Source: Tabrizicola sp. (GTDB taxonomy: Bacteria; Pseudomonadota; Alphaproteobacteria; Rhodobacterales; Rhodobacteraceae). Taken from it: DNA of 64,000 bases. Both the position numbers and the translations under genes were made by a program. The notes below the pieces were generated by a model, which was not told the origin of the DNA, did no database searches, and saw nothing but the letters and a program-made list of their open reading frames with translations. Location: positions 299,723 through 363,722 of the forward strand of contig NZ_JALHQD010000004.1 of the NCBI RefSeq assembly GCF_022842145.1, given 5' to 3'. Position 1 is the stretch's first letter. Every line of letters begins with the position of its first letter. Of the stretch, positions 54,088 to 62,311 are shown piece by piece.

Positions 54088-55101
54088 ATGACCGCCCTGG
54101 ACCCTGACCAACTGCTGGCGGGCGTGCCGCTTCCCGCGATGCTGGTGCGGCGCGACGACCGCATTCTGGCGCTGAATCCGCTGGCCGAGGCGCTGTTCGG
54201 CGCGGGACTGGCGGGGCGGCACCCCGCGATGGCGGTCCGCGCGCCCACGGTCCTGCAGGCGATCGGCGAGGTCGCGCGCGCGGGCGGGGTGCAGGAGGTG
54301 CGGATGACGCTCCGCCGCGAGGGGCAGGAGGCGGTGTTCCAGACCACCGTCTCGGCGCAGGGAGAGCTTCTCTTGTGCATCTTCCGCGACGTGACCGAGG
54401 AGGAGCGGGCGGGGGAGATGCGGCGGGATTTCGTGGCGAACGTGTCCCATGAACTCCGGACTCCGCTGACCGCGCTGATGGGGTTCATCGAGACCCTGAA
54501 ACACGCCGCGAAGGACGACCCCAAGGCGCGGGAGATGTTCCTGGGGATCATGGAGGCAGAGGCGGGGCGGATGAACCGGCTGGTGGGCGACCTTCTGCGG
54601 CTGTCCCGGGTCGAGGCGGAGGAGCGGGTGCGGCCGAAGGGTCCGGTGGAACTGCGCGGGGTGCTGGAGGGGGTGATCTCATCGCTCGCCGGGGTGGCGG
54701 AGCGGAAGGGGGACCGGGTGGAGCTGGTGGGCGATCCGGTGACGGTGCCGGGGGATGCGGACCAGCTGGTGCAGGTCTTCACGAACCTGGTCGAGAACGC
54801 GCTGAAATATGGGCGGGCGGGGCAGGTGGTGCGGGTCTCGCTTTCCCTGGAGGAGACGGTGCGGGGACCGGCGGTGCGGGTCGAGGTCGCGGACGAGGGG
54901 GAGGGGATCGATGCGGTCCACCTGCCGCGGCTGACGGAGCGGTTCTACCGGGTCGATTCCCACCGGAGCCGCGAGATGGGGGGGACGGGGCTGGGGCTGG
55001 CCATCGTGAAGCACATCGTGAGCCGGCACCGGGGGTGGCTGCGGGTGGAGAGCGTGGTGGGCGAGGGGAGCCGGTTCTCGGTGGTGCTGCCCTTGGGGTG
55101 A
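54088..55101 (+). CDS. phoR: PhoR-like sensor histidine kinase
   Basis: 337 residues. N-terminal PAS-like domain (about 10-100), HisKA with VSHELRTPLTALMGF (phosphorylated His121) and HATPase with NLVENALKYG, DEGEGID and GGTGLGLAIVKHIV. No membrane segment is visible, unlike E. coli PhoR, so it probably senses through a membrane partner such as PstB/PhoU, or is cytoplasmic. pst and phoB genes, often adjacent, are not here; the next gene is an AT-rich insertion. Confidence 0.85.
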   Translation: MTALDPDQLLAGVPLPAMLVRRDDRILALNPLAEALFGAGLAGRHPAMAVRAPTVLQAIGEVARAGGVQEVRMTLRREGQEAVFQTTVSAQGELLLCIFRDVTEEERAGEMRRDFVANVSHELRTPLTALMGFIETLKHAAKDDPKAREMFLGIMEAEAGRMNRLVGDLLRLSRVEAEERVRPKGPVELRGVLEGVISSLAGVAERKGDRVELVGDPVTVPGDADQLVQVFTNLVENALKYGRAGQVVRVSLSLEETVRGPAVRVEVADEGEGIDAVHLPRLTERFYRVDSHRSREMGGTGLGLAIVKHIVSRHRGWLRVESVVGEGSRFSVVLPLG

Positions 55102-55209
55102 TGGGGGCCGCAAAGGACTCCGCCCGCGCGTGGGCAGGGTTTGGAGGGTAAGGATTTCAAGGGGTTGGCTGTGGGCGTTAGGGGTTTGTTAGGAATTTGG
55201 GGTGCAATG

Positions 55210-56967
55210 TTAAGCTGCTTTCTTCTTCCCGCCGCCGCGATCTAGCTGAAAGTTCACGATCTTTACCGGAATTGTAGAATAGCAGACGTTCGCGTACTTG
55301 TTAATATTCCGTAACCGCTCGTATGCCAATTTCAACTCATACTTTGCCATGAGTGGAAGATCGACCGGGGCAGGAGGGGCTTCCTTCTCATTGTAGAGTG
55401 TCCACAACTTAACGACAAAGGAACCCCCATTTACGTCCGCAATCTTTTCCCCGATCTTAGCGAGAAACGAATCTACCTTCCCGTGCTTGGAATTCTTGAT
55501 GAAGTCCCGAATCTCATCCAAGAATACTTGATCCGAAAGAAAGAAATCACAGTAGAACCTGGCTTGCGAGAATAGATAGCTCAAGTTACTGGAGCCAGAA
55601 TGCTGCTTCACTTGAATGATATTGATTCTTCCGTCATCGCAAAGCTGTAGCAGATCACAGAATTCCTTATCCTTACGACCCTGACCAATCTTGAGCTTGG
55701 CGCGATCAAACATTATGCTCTTGTCGCACAGTTCGGCGAATCTCTCATTGAACCTAGACTCTTTGTTCTTTCGCTCCTTAACGACTGAAATATCTATACC
55801 ATGGAACTTCTTATCTACTTTCTCTACCGGGAGAACCTTTGCAATGAAGTTATTTACTGCCTTATAAAAGTCGTCATCGACCTTCTGCCAGACGCCCTCA
55901 GAAAGCACGTAGCATGCACCTGCATGGTCAACTTCGGTGACTATACACGAATAGGTGCTCCAACAGCGATCGCCTAGAATCTTGTCCTGCTCGTGGGAGT
56001 ACGCGTAGATTTGCTTAGCCTTCAGCTTCGCCACGGACAGTTTATCGGTCGGAAAGTGTTTCTGACTTAGGAGATCGGATGCGACGACGTGCGAGACTAC
56101 AATGTTTTTACTGGCATGGTTAGAATATGAAAAGCTAAAGTCATCATCCGGGAGAAATTCTGGAACTGCAAGATGCAAGCGCGTAAGGTCGCCGCTCTTT
56201 ATCTTATCAACTAGAATCTGATCTAAAATGTCAACGATCTCGCTTGGGACCGGCTCGAATGCGGGGTAGTTTGGAAATAGTTGCTTGTATCTGTCTTCCT
56301 TATACTTCTGAAGGAAGATTTCGGACCATTCAACTAAGCGATCCCAACTAAGCTTCTCGTCGCCAATAACTTTGACGGTTAAACTATCCTTCCCTTGTAG
56401 CGTTACATTCTTGTCAAGTTCGGCGTGCGCTGAGATATACTTTAGAATCTCCGTTTCGGTCATGCCAAAGTCTAGCGAGTCTGAAGGTCGACTAACTTGG
56501 CGATCAATTTGCTTGGTTGTAAGCGCATGGGTGCGGGTTTTCGTTTGACGCAAATCCTGGTTCCCGCACATGTTCATGGCCGTCTTAATTCCAAAATCTG
56601 GAACAAATTCAGAAAACTTCAAAAGTGATCTGCCGCCTGTACCGAACGTTGCCGCAAGGACTCGACCCTCAAGCTCGATTAATATTACCCCACTTGGGCG
56701 AACAGAGTTAACCGAGAAGGCAATCCTGTCCTCGGGCAACCCGATTCTTTCGTTTATGAAGTCGATCCAAGGTGGCGTCTGGACGACCCGGTTCAGTTGG
56801 CAAACCACCATAACAGGCACTTCGCCCAAGTCAAAGGTCCGCACTTTACGGTCCTTTTCCTTTTCTTGGCCATCCTCAATCACTTCGGCAGGGTCGCTCA
56901 GCAGATCGTCGAATTTGCGACCCGCTTTTGCCAAGTAGAACGTAACCTTTGCAAGTTCCTGAGGCAT
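55210..56967 (-). CDS. TIGR04141/DUF6119-family sporadically distributed protein
   Basis: 585 residues. The middle part (VLAATFGTGGRSLLKFSEFVPDFGIKTAMN) is the diagnostic motif of this rare, patchily distributed family. Near residues about 445-490, EFCDLLQLCDDGRINIIQVKQHSGSSNLSYLFSQARF reads as a beta-strand pair with an Asp then QxK, similar to Mrr-type PD-(D/E)xK nuclease motifs; this is inference. The C-terminus ends in a lysine run. Codon and base use are much AT-richer than all neighbours, a sign of transfer. No partner gene accompanies it. Weak ribosome site at 56967. Such genes are suspected in phage defence, not shown here. Confidence 0.83.
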   Translation of the reverse strand: MPQELAKVTFYLAKAGRKFDDLLSDPAEVIEDGQEKEKDRKVRTFDLGEVPVMVVCQLNRVVQTPPWIDFINERIGLPEDRIAFSVNSVRPSGVILIELEGRVLAATFGTGGRSLLKFSEFVPDFGIKTAMNMCGNQDLRQTKTRTHALTTKQIDRQVSRPSDSLDFGMTETEILKYISAHAELDKNVTLQGKDSLTVKVIGDEKLSWDRLVEWSEIFLQKYKEDRYKQLFPNYPAFEPVPSEIVDILDQILVDKIKSGDLTRLHLAVPEFLPDDDFSFSYSNHASKNIVVSHVVASDLLSQKHFPTDKLSVAKLKAKQIYAYSHEQDKILGDRCWSTYSCIVTEVDHAGACYVLSEGVWQKVDDDFYKAVNNFIAKVLPVEKVDKKFHGIDISVVKERKNKESRFNERFAELCDKSIMFDRAKLKIGQGRKDKEFCDLLQLCDDGRINIIQVKQHSGSSNLSYLFSQARFYCDFFLSDQVFLDEIRDFIKNSKHGKVDSFLAKIGEKIADVNGGSFVVKLWTLYNEKEAPPAPVDLPLMAKYELKLAYERLRNINKYANVCYSTIPVKIVNFQLDRGGGKKKAA

Positions 56968-57077
56968 AATGGTGACCCTACACTACAAACTATTTATCTC
57001 TTAGCATACTCATCGTGCAGTTGAATAGACTTTTGAATTATGCGCAATGAGGTTACGTTGACTGTGAGTTCAGCCCC

Positions 57078-58010
57078 TCACAACCTCCCCAACCGCTCCG
57101 TCAACAGCCGGTAGAACCCGTCCCGGTCCACGCCGCCCATGAACATCGCGTTGGGCTCCCTCCCGGTCACGCGCCACCAGTCGGCGACGGTCATGCCGAG
57201 GGTGAGCTCGGAGACTGTCTCGATCTCTACGTTCACATGGCGGCCGGTGAAGAGGGCGGGCTCCAGAAGGTAGGCGATCACGCAGGGGTCGTGCAGGGGG
57301 GCGCCCTCGCTGCCGTATTTGGCGGTGTCGAAGCGTTCGAAGAAATCGGTCCAGGAGGCGACGGCCTGGCCGACGGGTGTGCCGAGGGCGCGCATCTCCT
57401 CCACCCACGCGCGCGAGGTCAAGGCCTTGTGGGTGACATCCAGCGGCATCACCACCAGGGGCACGCCGGATTTGAACACGATGTCAGCGGCTTCGGGGTC
57501 GACGTAGATGTTGAACTCGGCCGCGGGGGTGATGTTGCCGCCCTCGAAATAGCCGCCGCCCATCAGGACGATCTCGGCCACCTTGGCGATGATGTCGGGG
57601 GCGCGCTGGAAGGCGGTGGCGATGTTCGTCAGGGGGCCGAGGGGGCAGAGGGTGATGGTGCCGGTCGGGTGGGCGCGCAGCGTCTCAATCAGATAGTCGA
57701 CGGCGTGCTGGTCCTGCAGCGGGTGGGTCGGTTCGGGCAGGGGGATGCCATCGAGGCCGGTCTTGCCGTGGACATGCTCGGCCGTGACGAGGGGGCGCGT
57801 GAGCGGGCGGTCGCAGCCGGCGTGGACCGGGGTCTGGCGTCCGGCGAGTTCGACGATGATGCGGGCGTTCTTCTGGGTCAGCGCAAGGGGCACGTTGCCG
57901 GCGACGGCGGTCAGGGCAAGAACCTCAAGTTCCGGCGAGGCGAGGGCGAGGAGGATGGCGACGGCGTCGTCCTGGCCGGGGTCGGTGTCGATGATGATCT
58001 TGCGGGACAT
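57078..58010 (-). CDS. Nucleoside hydrolase (IunH family)
   Basis: 310 residues. Hydrolyses the N-glycosidic bond of ribonucleosides. The Ca2+-binding DTDPGQDDA (Asp10, Asp14, Asp15), LMGGGY and HDPCVIAYLL (catalytic His region) motifs are intact. Substrate range (pyrimidine or purine) is not clear. A good AAAGGAG site precedes the ATG. Divergent from the BNR gene. Confidence 0.94.
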   Translation of the reverse strand: MSRKIIIDTDPGQDDAVAILLALASPELEVLALTAVAGNVPLALTQKNARIIVELAGRQTPVHAGCDRPLTRPLVTAEHVHGKTGLDGIPLPEPTHPLQDQHAVDYLIETLRAHPTGTITLCPLGPLTNIATAFQRAPDIIAKVAEIVLMGGGYFEGGNITPAAEFNIYVDPEAADIVFKSGVPLVVMPLDVTHKALTSRAWVEEMRALGTPVGQAVASWTDFFERFDTAKYGSEGAPLHDPCVIAYLLEPALFTGRHVNVEIETVSELTLGMTVADWWRVTGREPNAMFMGGVDRDGFYRLLTERLGRL

Positions 58011-58133
58011 GGGAGGGCTCCTTTGCGGGGAGTTAGCGGGATGGGGGGAAGTTTGTCCAGACGGTCAGGAAAAGGCGTGCAATGCGACGGCGGGGGAGTA
58101 GGATTTTGGGGCGCGCGGGCGGAGGAGGCGGCG

Positions 58134-59159
58134 ATGGAGATACTGGTCGGGACGACGAAAGGGCTTTTCGTGCTGTCTGGCGGGCGGGTGGAGGGGCCGT
58201 TCTGCGAGGGCTGGCCCATCAACCATGCGGTCGGGCGCGGGGGCGAGATCTTTGCGGCCGGGGGGAGCGGCTGGCACGGGGCGGGGGTCTGGCGGCGGGT
58301 TGGCGGGGAGTGGAGCGTGTCGAAGGGGCCGTTTCCGGGGGCCGAGCAGCTGTGGTCGGTCTGTCTGGACGGCGGGCGGCTGCTGGCGGGGTCGAAGCCC
58401 GCGTATCTGTTTGAAAGCGGGGATGGCGGGGTCAGCTGGCGGCGGCTGGAGGCGCTGACGGATCAGCCGGGGGCGGACCAGTGGCAGCCGGGGGCGGCGG
58501 GGCTGACGCTGCACACGATCCTTTCGGACGGAAAGGGCGGGCTGTGGGTCGGGATCTCGGCGGCGGGGGTGTTCGAGTCTCGGGATGGCGGGCAAAGCTG
58601 GCAGCAGCGGAACCGGCGGGGGAACCGGGCGGGGCCGGCGGGGGCCTTGCCGCGGCATTGGGACGGCGAGGAGATCAGGCGGGAGGATGAGATCTTCAGT
58701 TGCGTGCACAATCTGGCGTTCGGGGCGGCGGAGGGGCTGATCTGGATGCAGAACCACCAGGGGGTTTATCGGTCCCGGGATGGTGGGCAGGTTTGGGAAG
58801 AGGTGACGGAGGGGTTGCCGTCGACGTTCGGGTTTCCGGTTGCGGCGCATCCATTGAAGCCGGGGGTGGCCTGGGTGTTTCCGTTGAACGGGGACTCGCT
58901 GGGGCGCTATCCGGTGGGCGGGCGGGCGTTGGTCTGGAAGACCGAGGATGGGGGCGAGACCTGGGCGGGGAAGGGACAGGGGCTGCCGGAGAAGGACTGC
59001 TTTTTCACGGTGCTGCGGCAGGGGATGGCGTCGTGCGAGGGAGGCGTGGCCTTCGGGACGAACTCGGGGTCGGTGTTCCTGAGCCGGGATGAGGGGGAGA
59101 CCTGGGAGGAGGTCGCGCGGCATCTGCCGACGGTCTTGTCGGTGGAGTTCATGGGGTAG
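58134..59159 (+). CDS. BNR/Asp-box repeat beta-propeller protein
   Basis: 341 residues. Repeated Asp-boxes S/T-x-D-x-G-x-x-W (SGDGGVSW, SRDGGQSW, SRDGGQVW, TEDGGETW, SRDEGETW) mark a sialidase-like beta-propeller. Starts MEILVGTTKGLFVL, as in cytosolic exo-alpha-sialidase-like proteins; no signal peptide and no visible sialidase Arg triad, so glycosidase activity is doubtful. GGAGGAGG lies 5 bases before the ATG. Very high GC even for this window. Confidence 0.88.
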   Translation: MEILVGTTKGLFVLSGGRVEGPFCEGWPINHAVGRGGEIFAAGGSGWHGAGVWRRVGGEWSVSKGPFPGAEQLWSVCLDGGRLLAGSKPAYLFESGDGGVSWRRLEALTDQPGADQWQPGAAGLTLHTILSDGKGGLWVGISAAGVFESRDGGQSWQQRNRRGNRAGPAGALPRHWDGEEIRREDEIFSCVHNLAFGAAEGLIWMQNHQGVYRSRDGGQVWEEVTEGLPSTFGFPVAAHPLKPGVAWVFPLNGDSLGRYPVGGRALVWKTEDGGETWAGKGQGLPEKDCFFTVLRQGMASCEGGVAFGTNSGSVFLSRDEGETWEEVARHLPTVLSVEFMG

Positions 59160-59330
59160 GTTTTGGCGCAGCGCCGGAGGCTTGACCGGGCGGTTAAGTG
59201 GGGTGGTGGGCCTGCGGGGACCGGGAAGGTGCCGGATCTGCCGGGGGTCGGCTGGTGGGTCTGGGAGTTGGGCAACAGCATTCTGTCCGATCGCTGCGAC
59301 GCCGGGGAAGAGTTGTGGCGGCTTGGGCGC

Positions 59331-59798
59331 CTAAGCCAGGCGTGCCAGACCGACCTTGACGCGGCGCAGGGGGATCGAGCTTTCGATGGAGGCCACGCCG
59401 GGAAGTTTGGTGAACTTGCCGACCAGAAAGCGTTCGAACTCGGCGAGGCCGCTTGTGGCGATGCGCAAGAGATAGTCGCGGTTGCCGGTCATCAGCCAGC
59501 AATCCACCACTTCCGGGAAGGCCTGGATCGCCGCTTCGAATTTCATCAGGGCCTCGTCGACCTGCTTGTCCAGCTTGACCGAGACAAACACCGAAAACCC
59601 GTAGCCAAGGGCGGCTTCATCGATGCGGGCCGCGTAACCGGCGATGATCCCCGCCTCCTCCAGCAATCGGATCCGGCGCGCCACGGGCGAGGGGCTTAGT
59701 CCTACGCCTGCGCTGATCTCGTTGACGGTCGCGCGGCCGTTCGTCTGCAGGATACGCAGAATCGACAGGTTCAGCGGATCGACATTGGCGGATTGCAT
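59331..59798 (-). CDS. Lrp/AsnC-family transcriptional regulator
   Basis: 155 residues. N-terminal HTH (LNLSILRILQTNGRATVNEISAGVGLSPSPVARRIRLLEEAGII) and C-terminal RAM domain with the GNRDYLLRIAT ligand loop. Divergent from the E1 gene at 59918 across 119 bp, so it very probably regulates it. The pairing recalls MdeR-mdeAB of Pseudomonas putida, where an Lrp-type regulator controls methionine breakdown. Confidence 0.93.
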   Translation of the reverse strand: MQSANVDPLNLSILRILQTNGRATVNEISAGVGLSPSPVARRIRLLEEAGIIAGYAARIDEAALGYGFSVFVSVKLDKQVDEALMKFEAAIQAFPEVVDCWLMTGNRDYLLRIATSGLAEFERFLVGKFTKLPGVASIESSIPLRRVKVGLARLA

Positions 59799-59917
59799 CG
59801 ACTGGTTCCTGAATGGCGCTGATTATCACCAGGATAGCCCATCAGAGCGGCAGAGAAAGCCGGAAAAGCGCGCGCGTTTGGCATTAATCTGAGGTTGCGC
59901 AAGAGGGGGCAACCGAC

Positions 59918-62299
59918 ATGACCGAAGCCGGTATCGATCAGTTGAAGACAGTCGAGCAGCGGCTGTTGTGGCTGTCGCACTGGATGATCCACCACGCCAA
60001 CCACATCCGCCCTAAGGTGGACGGGATCAAGACCGGCGGGCATCAGGCATCCTCGGCCTCGATGGTGTCGATCCTGACGGCGCTGTACTTCCATGCCTTG
60101 CGGCCGGAAGACCGGATTGCGGTGAAGCCACATGCGGCCCCGGTGCTGCATGCCATCCATTACCTGATGGGCAGGCAGTCCCGCGAGCGGATGGAAAACT
60201 TCCGCGGGTTTGGCGGGGCGCAAAGCTATCCCAGCCGCACCAAGGACCAGATCGATGTCGATTTCTCCACCGGCTCGGTGGGGCTTGGGGTGGCGATCAC
60301 CGCCTTTGCCTCGCTGGTGCAGGATTACGTGCGGGCCAAGCCCTGGGGCGAGGGCGTGCGCCCGGGACGCATGGTGGCGCTGGTGGGGGACGCCGAACTG
60401 GACGAGGGCAACGTCTATGAGGCGCTGCAGGAGGGCTGGAAGAACGGGCTGCGGAACTGCTGGTGGATCATCGACTACAACCGCCAGTCGCTGGACGGGG
60501 TGGTGCATGAAGGGCTGTGGAGCCGGGTCGAGCGGATTTTCGAGGCCTTCGGCTGGGATGTCGTGCGGGTCAAGCATGGCCGCCTGCAGCGCGCTGCGTT
60601 CCAGGAACCGGGTGGCGATGCCCTGCGGCAGTGGATCGACGACTGCCCCAACCAGCTTTACGCGGCGCTGACCTTCATGGGTGGCGCGGTCTGGCGCGCG
60701 CGGCTGCTGAACGATCTGGGCGATCAGGGCCCGGTCTCGGCACTGCTGGCGCGGCGCAGTGATGCGGAACTGGCGGCGCTGATGGAAAACCTGGGCGGCA
60801 ATTGCGTGGCGACGCTGGCTGAAACCTTTGCCGCCATCGACCACGACCGGCCGGTCTGCTTTCTGGCCTATACGGTCAAGGGCTGGGGGACGCCGATTGC
60901 CGGGCACAAGGACAACCACGGCGGGCTGATGACCAAGGCGCAGATGGCGGACTGGCAGGCGCATATGGGCGTGCCCGAGGGCCAGGAATGGGACCGCTTT
61001 GCCACGGTCGGCGACAAGGATGCGCTGCAGGCCTTTCTGGACCGGGTGCAGTTCTTTCAGGGTGGCCCGCGCCGTCTGGACGACAGCACCGTCGCCGTGC
61101 CGGAAATCAGTTTGCAATCCGACCGCGAAATCTCGACCCAGATGGCCTTTGGCAAGATTCTGGACGATCTGGGCAAGGGCGACAGTGATCTGGCCCGCCG
61201 GATCGTGACCACATCCCCCGATGTCACCGGGACGACCAACCTCGGCCCCTGGGTCAACCGCCGCAAGCTGTTTGCGCGGACGGCGCGGGCCGATACGTTC
61301 ATGGCCGAGAAGATCGCCTCGACCGCGAAATGGGAGTTTGCCCCCGATGGCCAGCATATCGAGCTTGGCATCGCCGAGATGAACCTGTTCCTCTTGCTGG
61401 GGGCCGCCGGGCTGTCGCATGCGCTGTTTGGCAAGCGGCTGATCCCTATCGGCACAGTCTATGACCCCTTCGTGGTGCGCGGCCTCGATGCGCTGAACTA
61501 TGCCTGCTATCAGGATGCACGGTTCATGATCGTGGGCACCCCGTCCGGCGTGACGCTGGCGCCCGAAGGCGGGGCGCATCAGTCGATCGGCACGCCGCTG
61601 ATCGGAATGGCACAGGATGGGCTGGCCGCCTTCGAGCCTGCCTTCGCCGATGAACTTGCGGTCATCCTGCACTGGGCGTTCGGCTATCTGCAGCGGTCGG
61701 GGGACGGCGATCCGGACGAGCGCACCTGGCTACGGGATGAAACCGGCGGCTCGGTCTATCTGCGACTGAGCACCAATCCGGTGGAACAGCCGGGGCGGCG
61801 GGTGGATCAGGCCTTTGTCCAGGGGGCGATTGACGGCGGCTATTGGCTGCGCAAGCCGGGGCCGAACTGCGAGGTGGTCATCGCCTATCAGGGCGTCGTG
61901 GCGCCGGAAGCGATCCGCGCGGCGGGCATGATTGGCGGCAGCCGGCGTGACGTAGGCGTGCTGGCGGTGACCTCGGCCGACCGGCTGAACGCCGGGTGGA
62001 CCGCGGCGCAGCGCGCCCGGACGCGCGGGCGGCGCGATGCCCGGTCGGCTGTCGAGACGCTGCTGGAGGACCTGCCTGCGCATTGCCATCTGATCACGGT
62101 GATCGACGGCCATCCGGCCACGCTGGCCTGGTTGGGCGGGGTCTGCGGGCACCGGACCATCCCGCTTGGCGTCGAGCATTTCGGGCAGACCGGCACGATA
62201 GCCGAGCTTTACGACCACTTCGGCATCTCGGCCGAACGCATTGTCGAGAAGGTGTCGGGATTGACAGCGGGCAGACCGACGGCTTTCGCGGTGGAGTGA
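59918..62299 (+). CDS. Homodimeric 2-oxoacid dehydrogenase E1-like (MdeB-type transketolase)
   Basis: 793 residues, AceE-like homodimeric E1, a ThDP enzyme. ThDP motif VGDAELDEGNVYEAL (about residues 157-171) with WWIIDYN; transketolase middle domain HIELGIAEMNLFLLLGAAGLSHALFG and C-terminal domain. It resembles MdeB, the 2-oxobutyrate dehydrogenase E1 of methionine catabolism; pyruvate is an alternative. No E2 (lipoyl acyltransferase) or E3 gene is beside it. Divergent Lrp regulator. AGAGGGGG lies 8 bases before the ATG. Confidence 0.9.
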   Translation: MTEAGIDQLKTVEQRLLWLSHWMIHHANHIRPKVDGIKTGGHQASSASMVSILTALYFHALRPEDRIAVKPHAAPVLHAIHYLMGRQSRERMENFRGFGGAQSYPSRTKDQIDVDFSTGSVGLGVAITAFASLVQDYVRAKPWGEGVRPGRMVALVGDAELDEGNVYEALQEGWKNGLRNCWWIIDYNRQSLDGVVHEGLWSRVERIFEAFGWDVVRVKHGRLQRAAFQEPGGDALRQWIDDCPNQLYAALTFMGGAVWRARLLNDLGDQGPVSALLARRSDAELAALMENLGGNCVATLAETFAAIDHDRPVCFLAYTVKGWGTPIAGHKDNHGGLMTKAQMADWQAHMGVPEGQEWDRFATVGDKDALQAFLDRVQFFQGGPRRLDDSTVAVPEISLQSDREISTQMAFGKILDDLGKGDSDLARRIVTTSPDVTGTTNLGPWVNRRKLFARTARADTFMAEKIASTAKWEFAPDGQHIELGIAEMNLFLLLGAAGLSHALFGKRLIPIGTVYDPFVVRGLDALNYACYQDARFMIVGTPSGVTLAPEGGAHQSIGTPLIGMAQDGLAAFEPAFADELAVILHWAFGYLQRSGDGDPDERTWLRDETGGSVYLRLSTNPVEQPGRRVDQAFVQGAIDGGYWLRKPGPNCEVVIAYQGVVAPEAIRAAGMIGGSRRDVGVLAVTSADRLNAGWTAAQRARTRGRRDARSAVETLLEDLPAHCHLITVIDGHPATLAWLGGVCGHRTIPLGVEHFGQTGTIAELYDHFGISAERIVEKVSGLTAGRPTAFAVE

Positions 62300-62311
62300 C
62301 CTGCGGCCGGT

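Noticed and set aside
59771..61672. 633-codon minus-strand frame opposite the E1 gene
   Set aside because: Shadow of the E1 gene; no recognisable domain and no plausible start.
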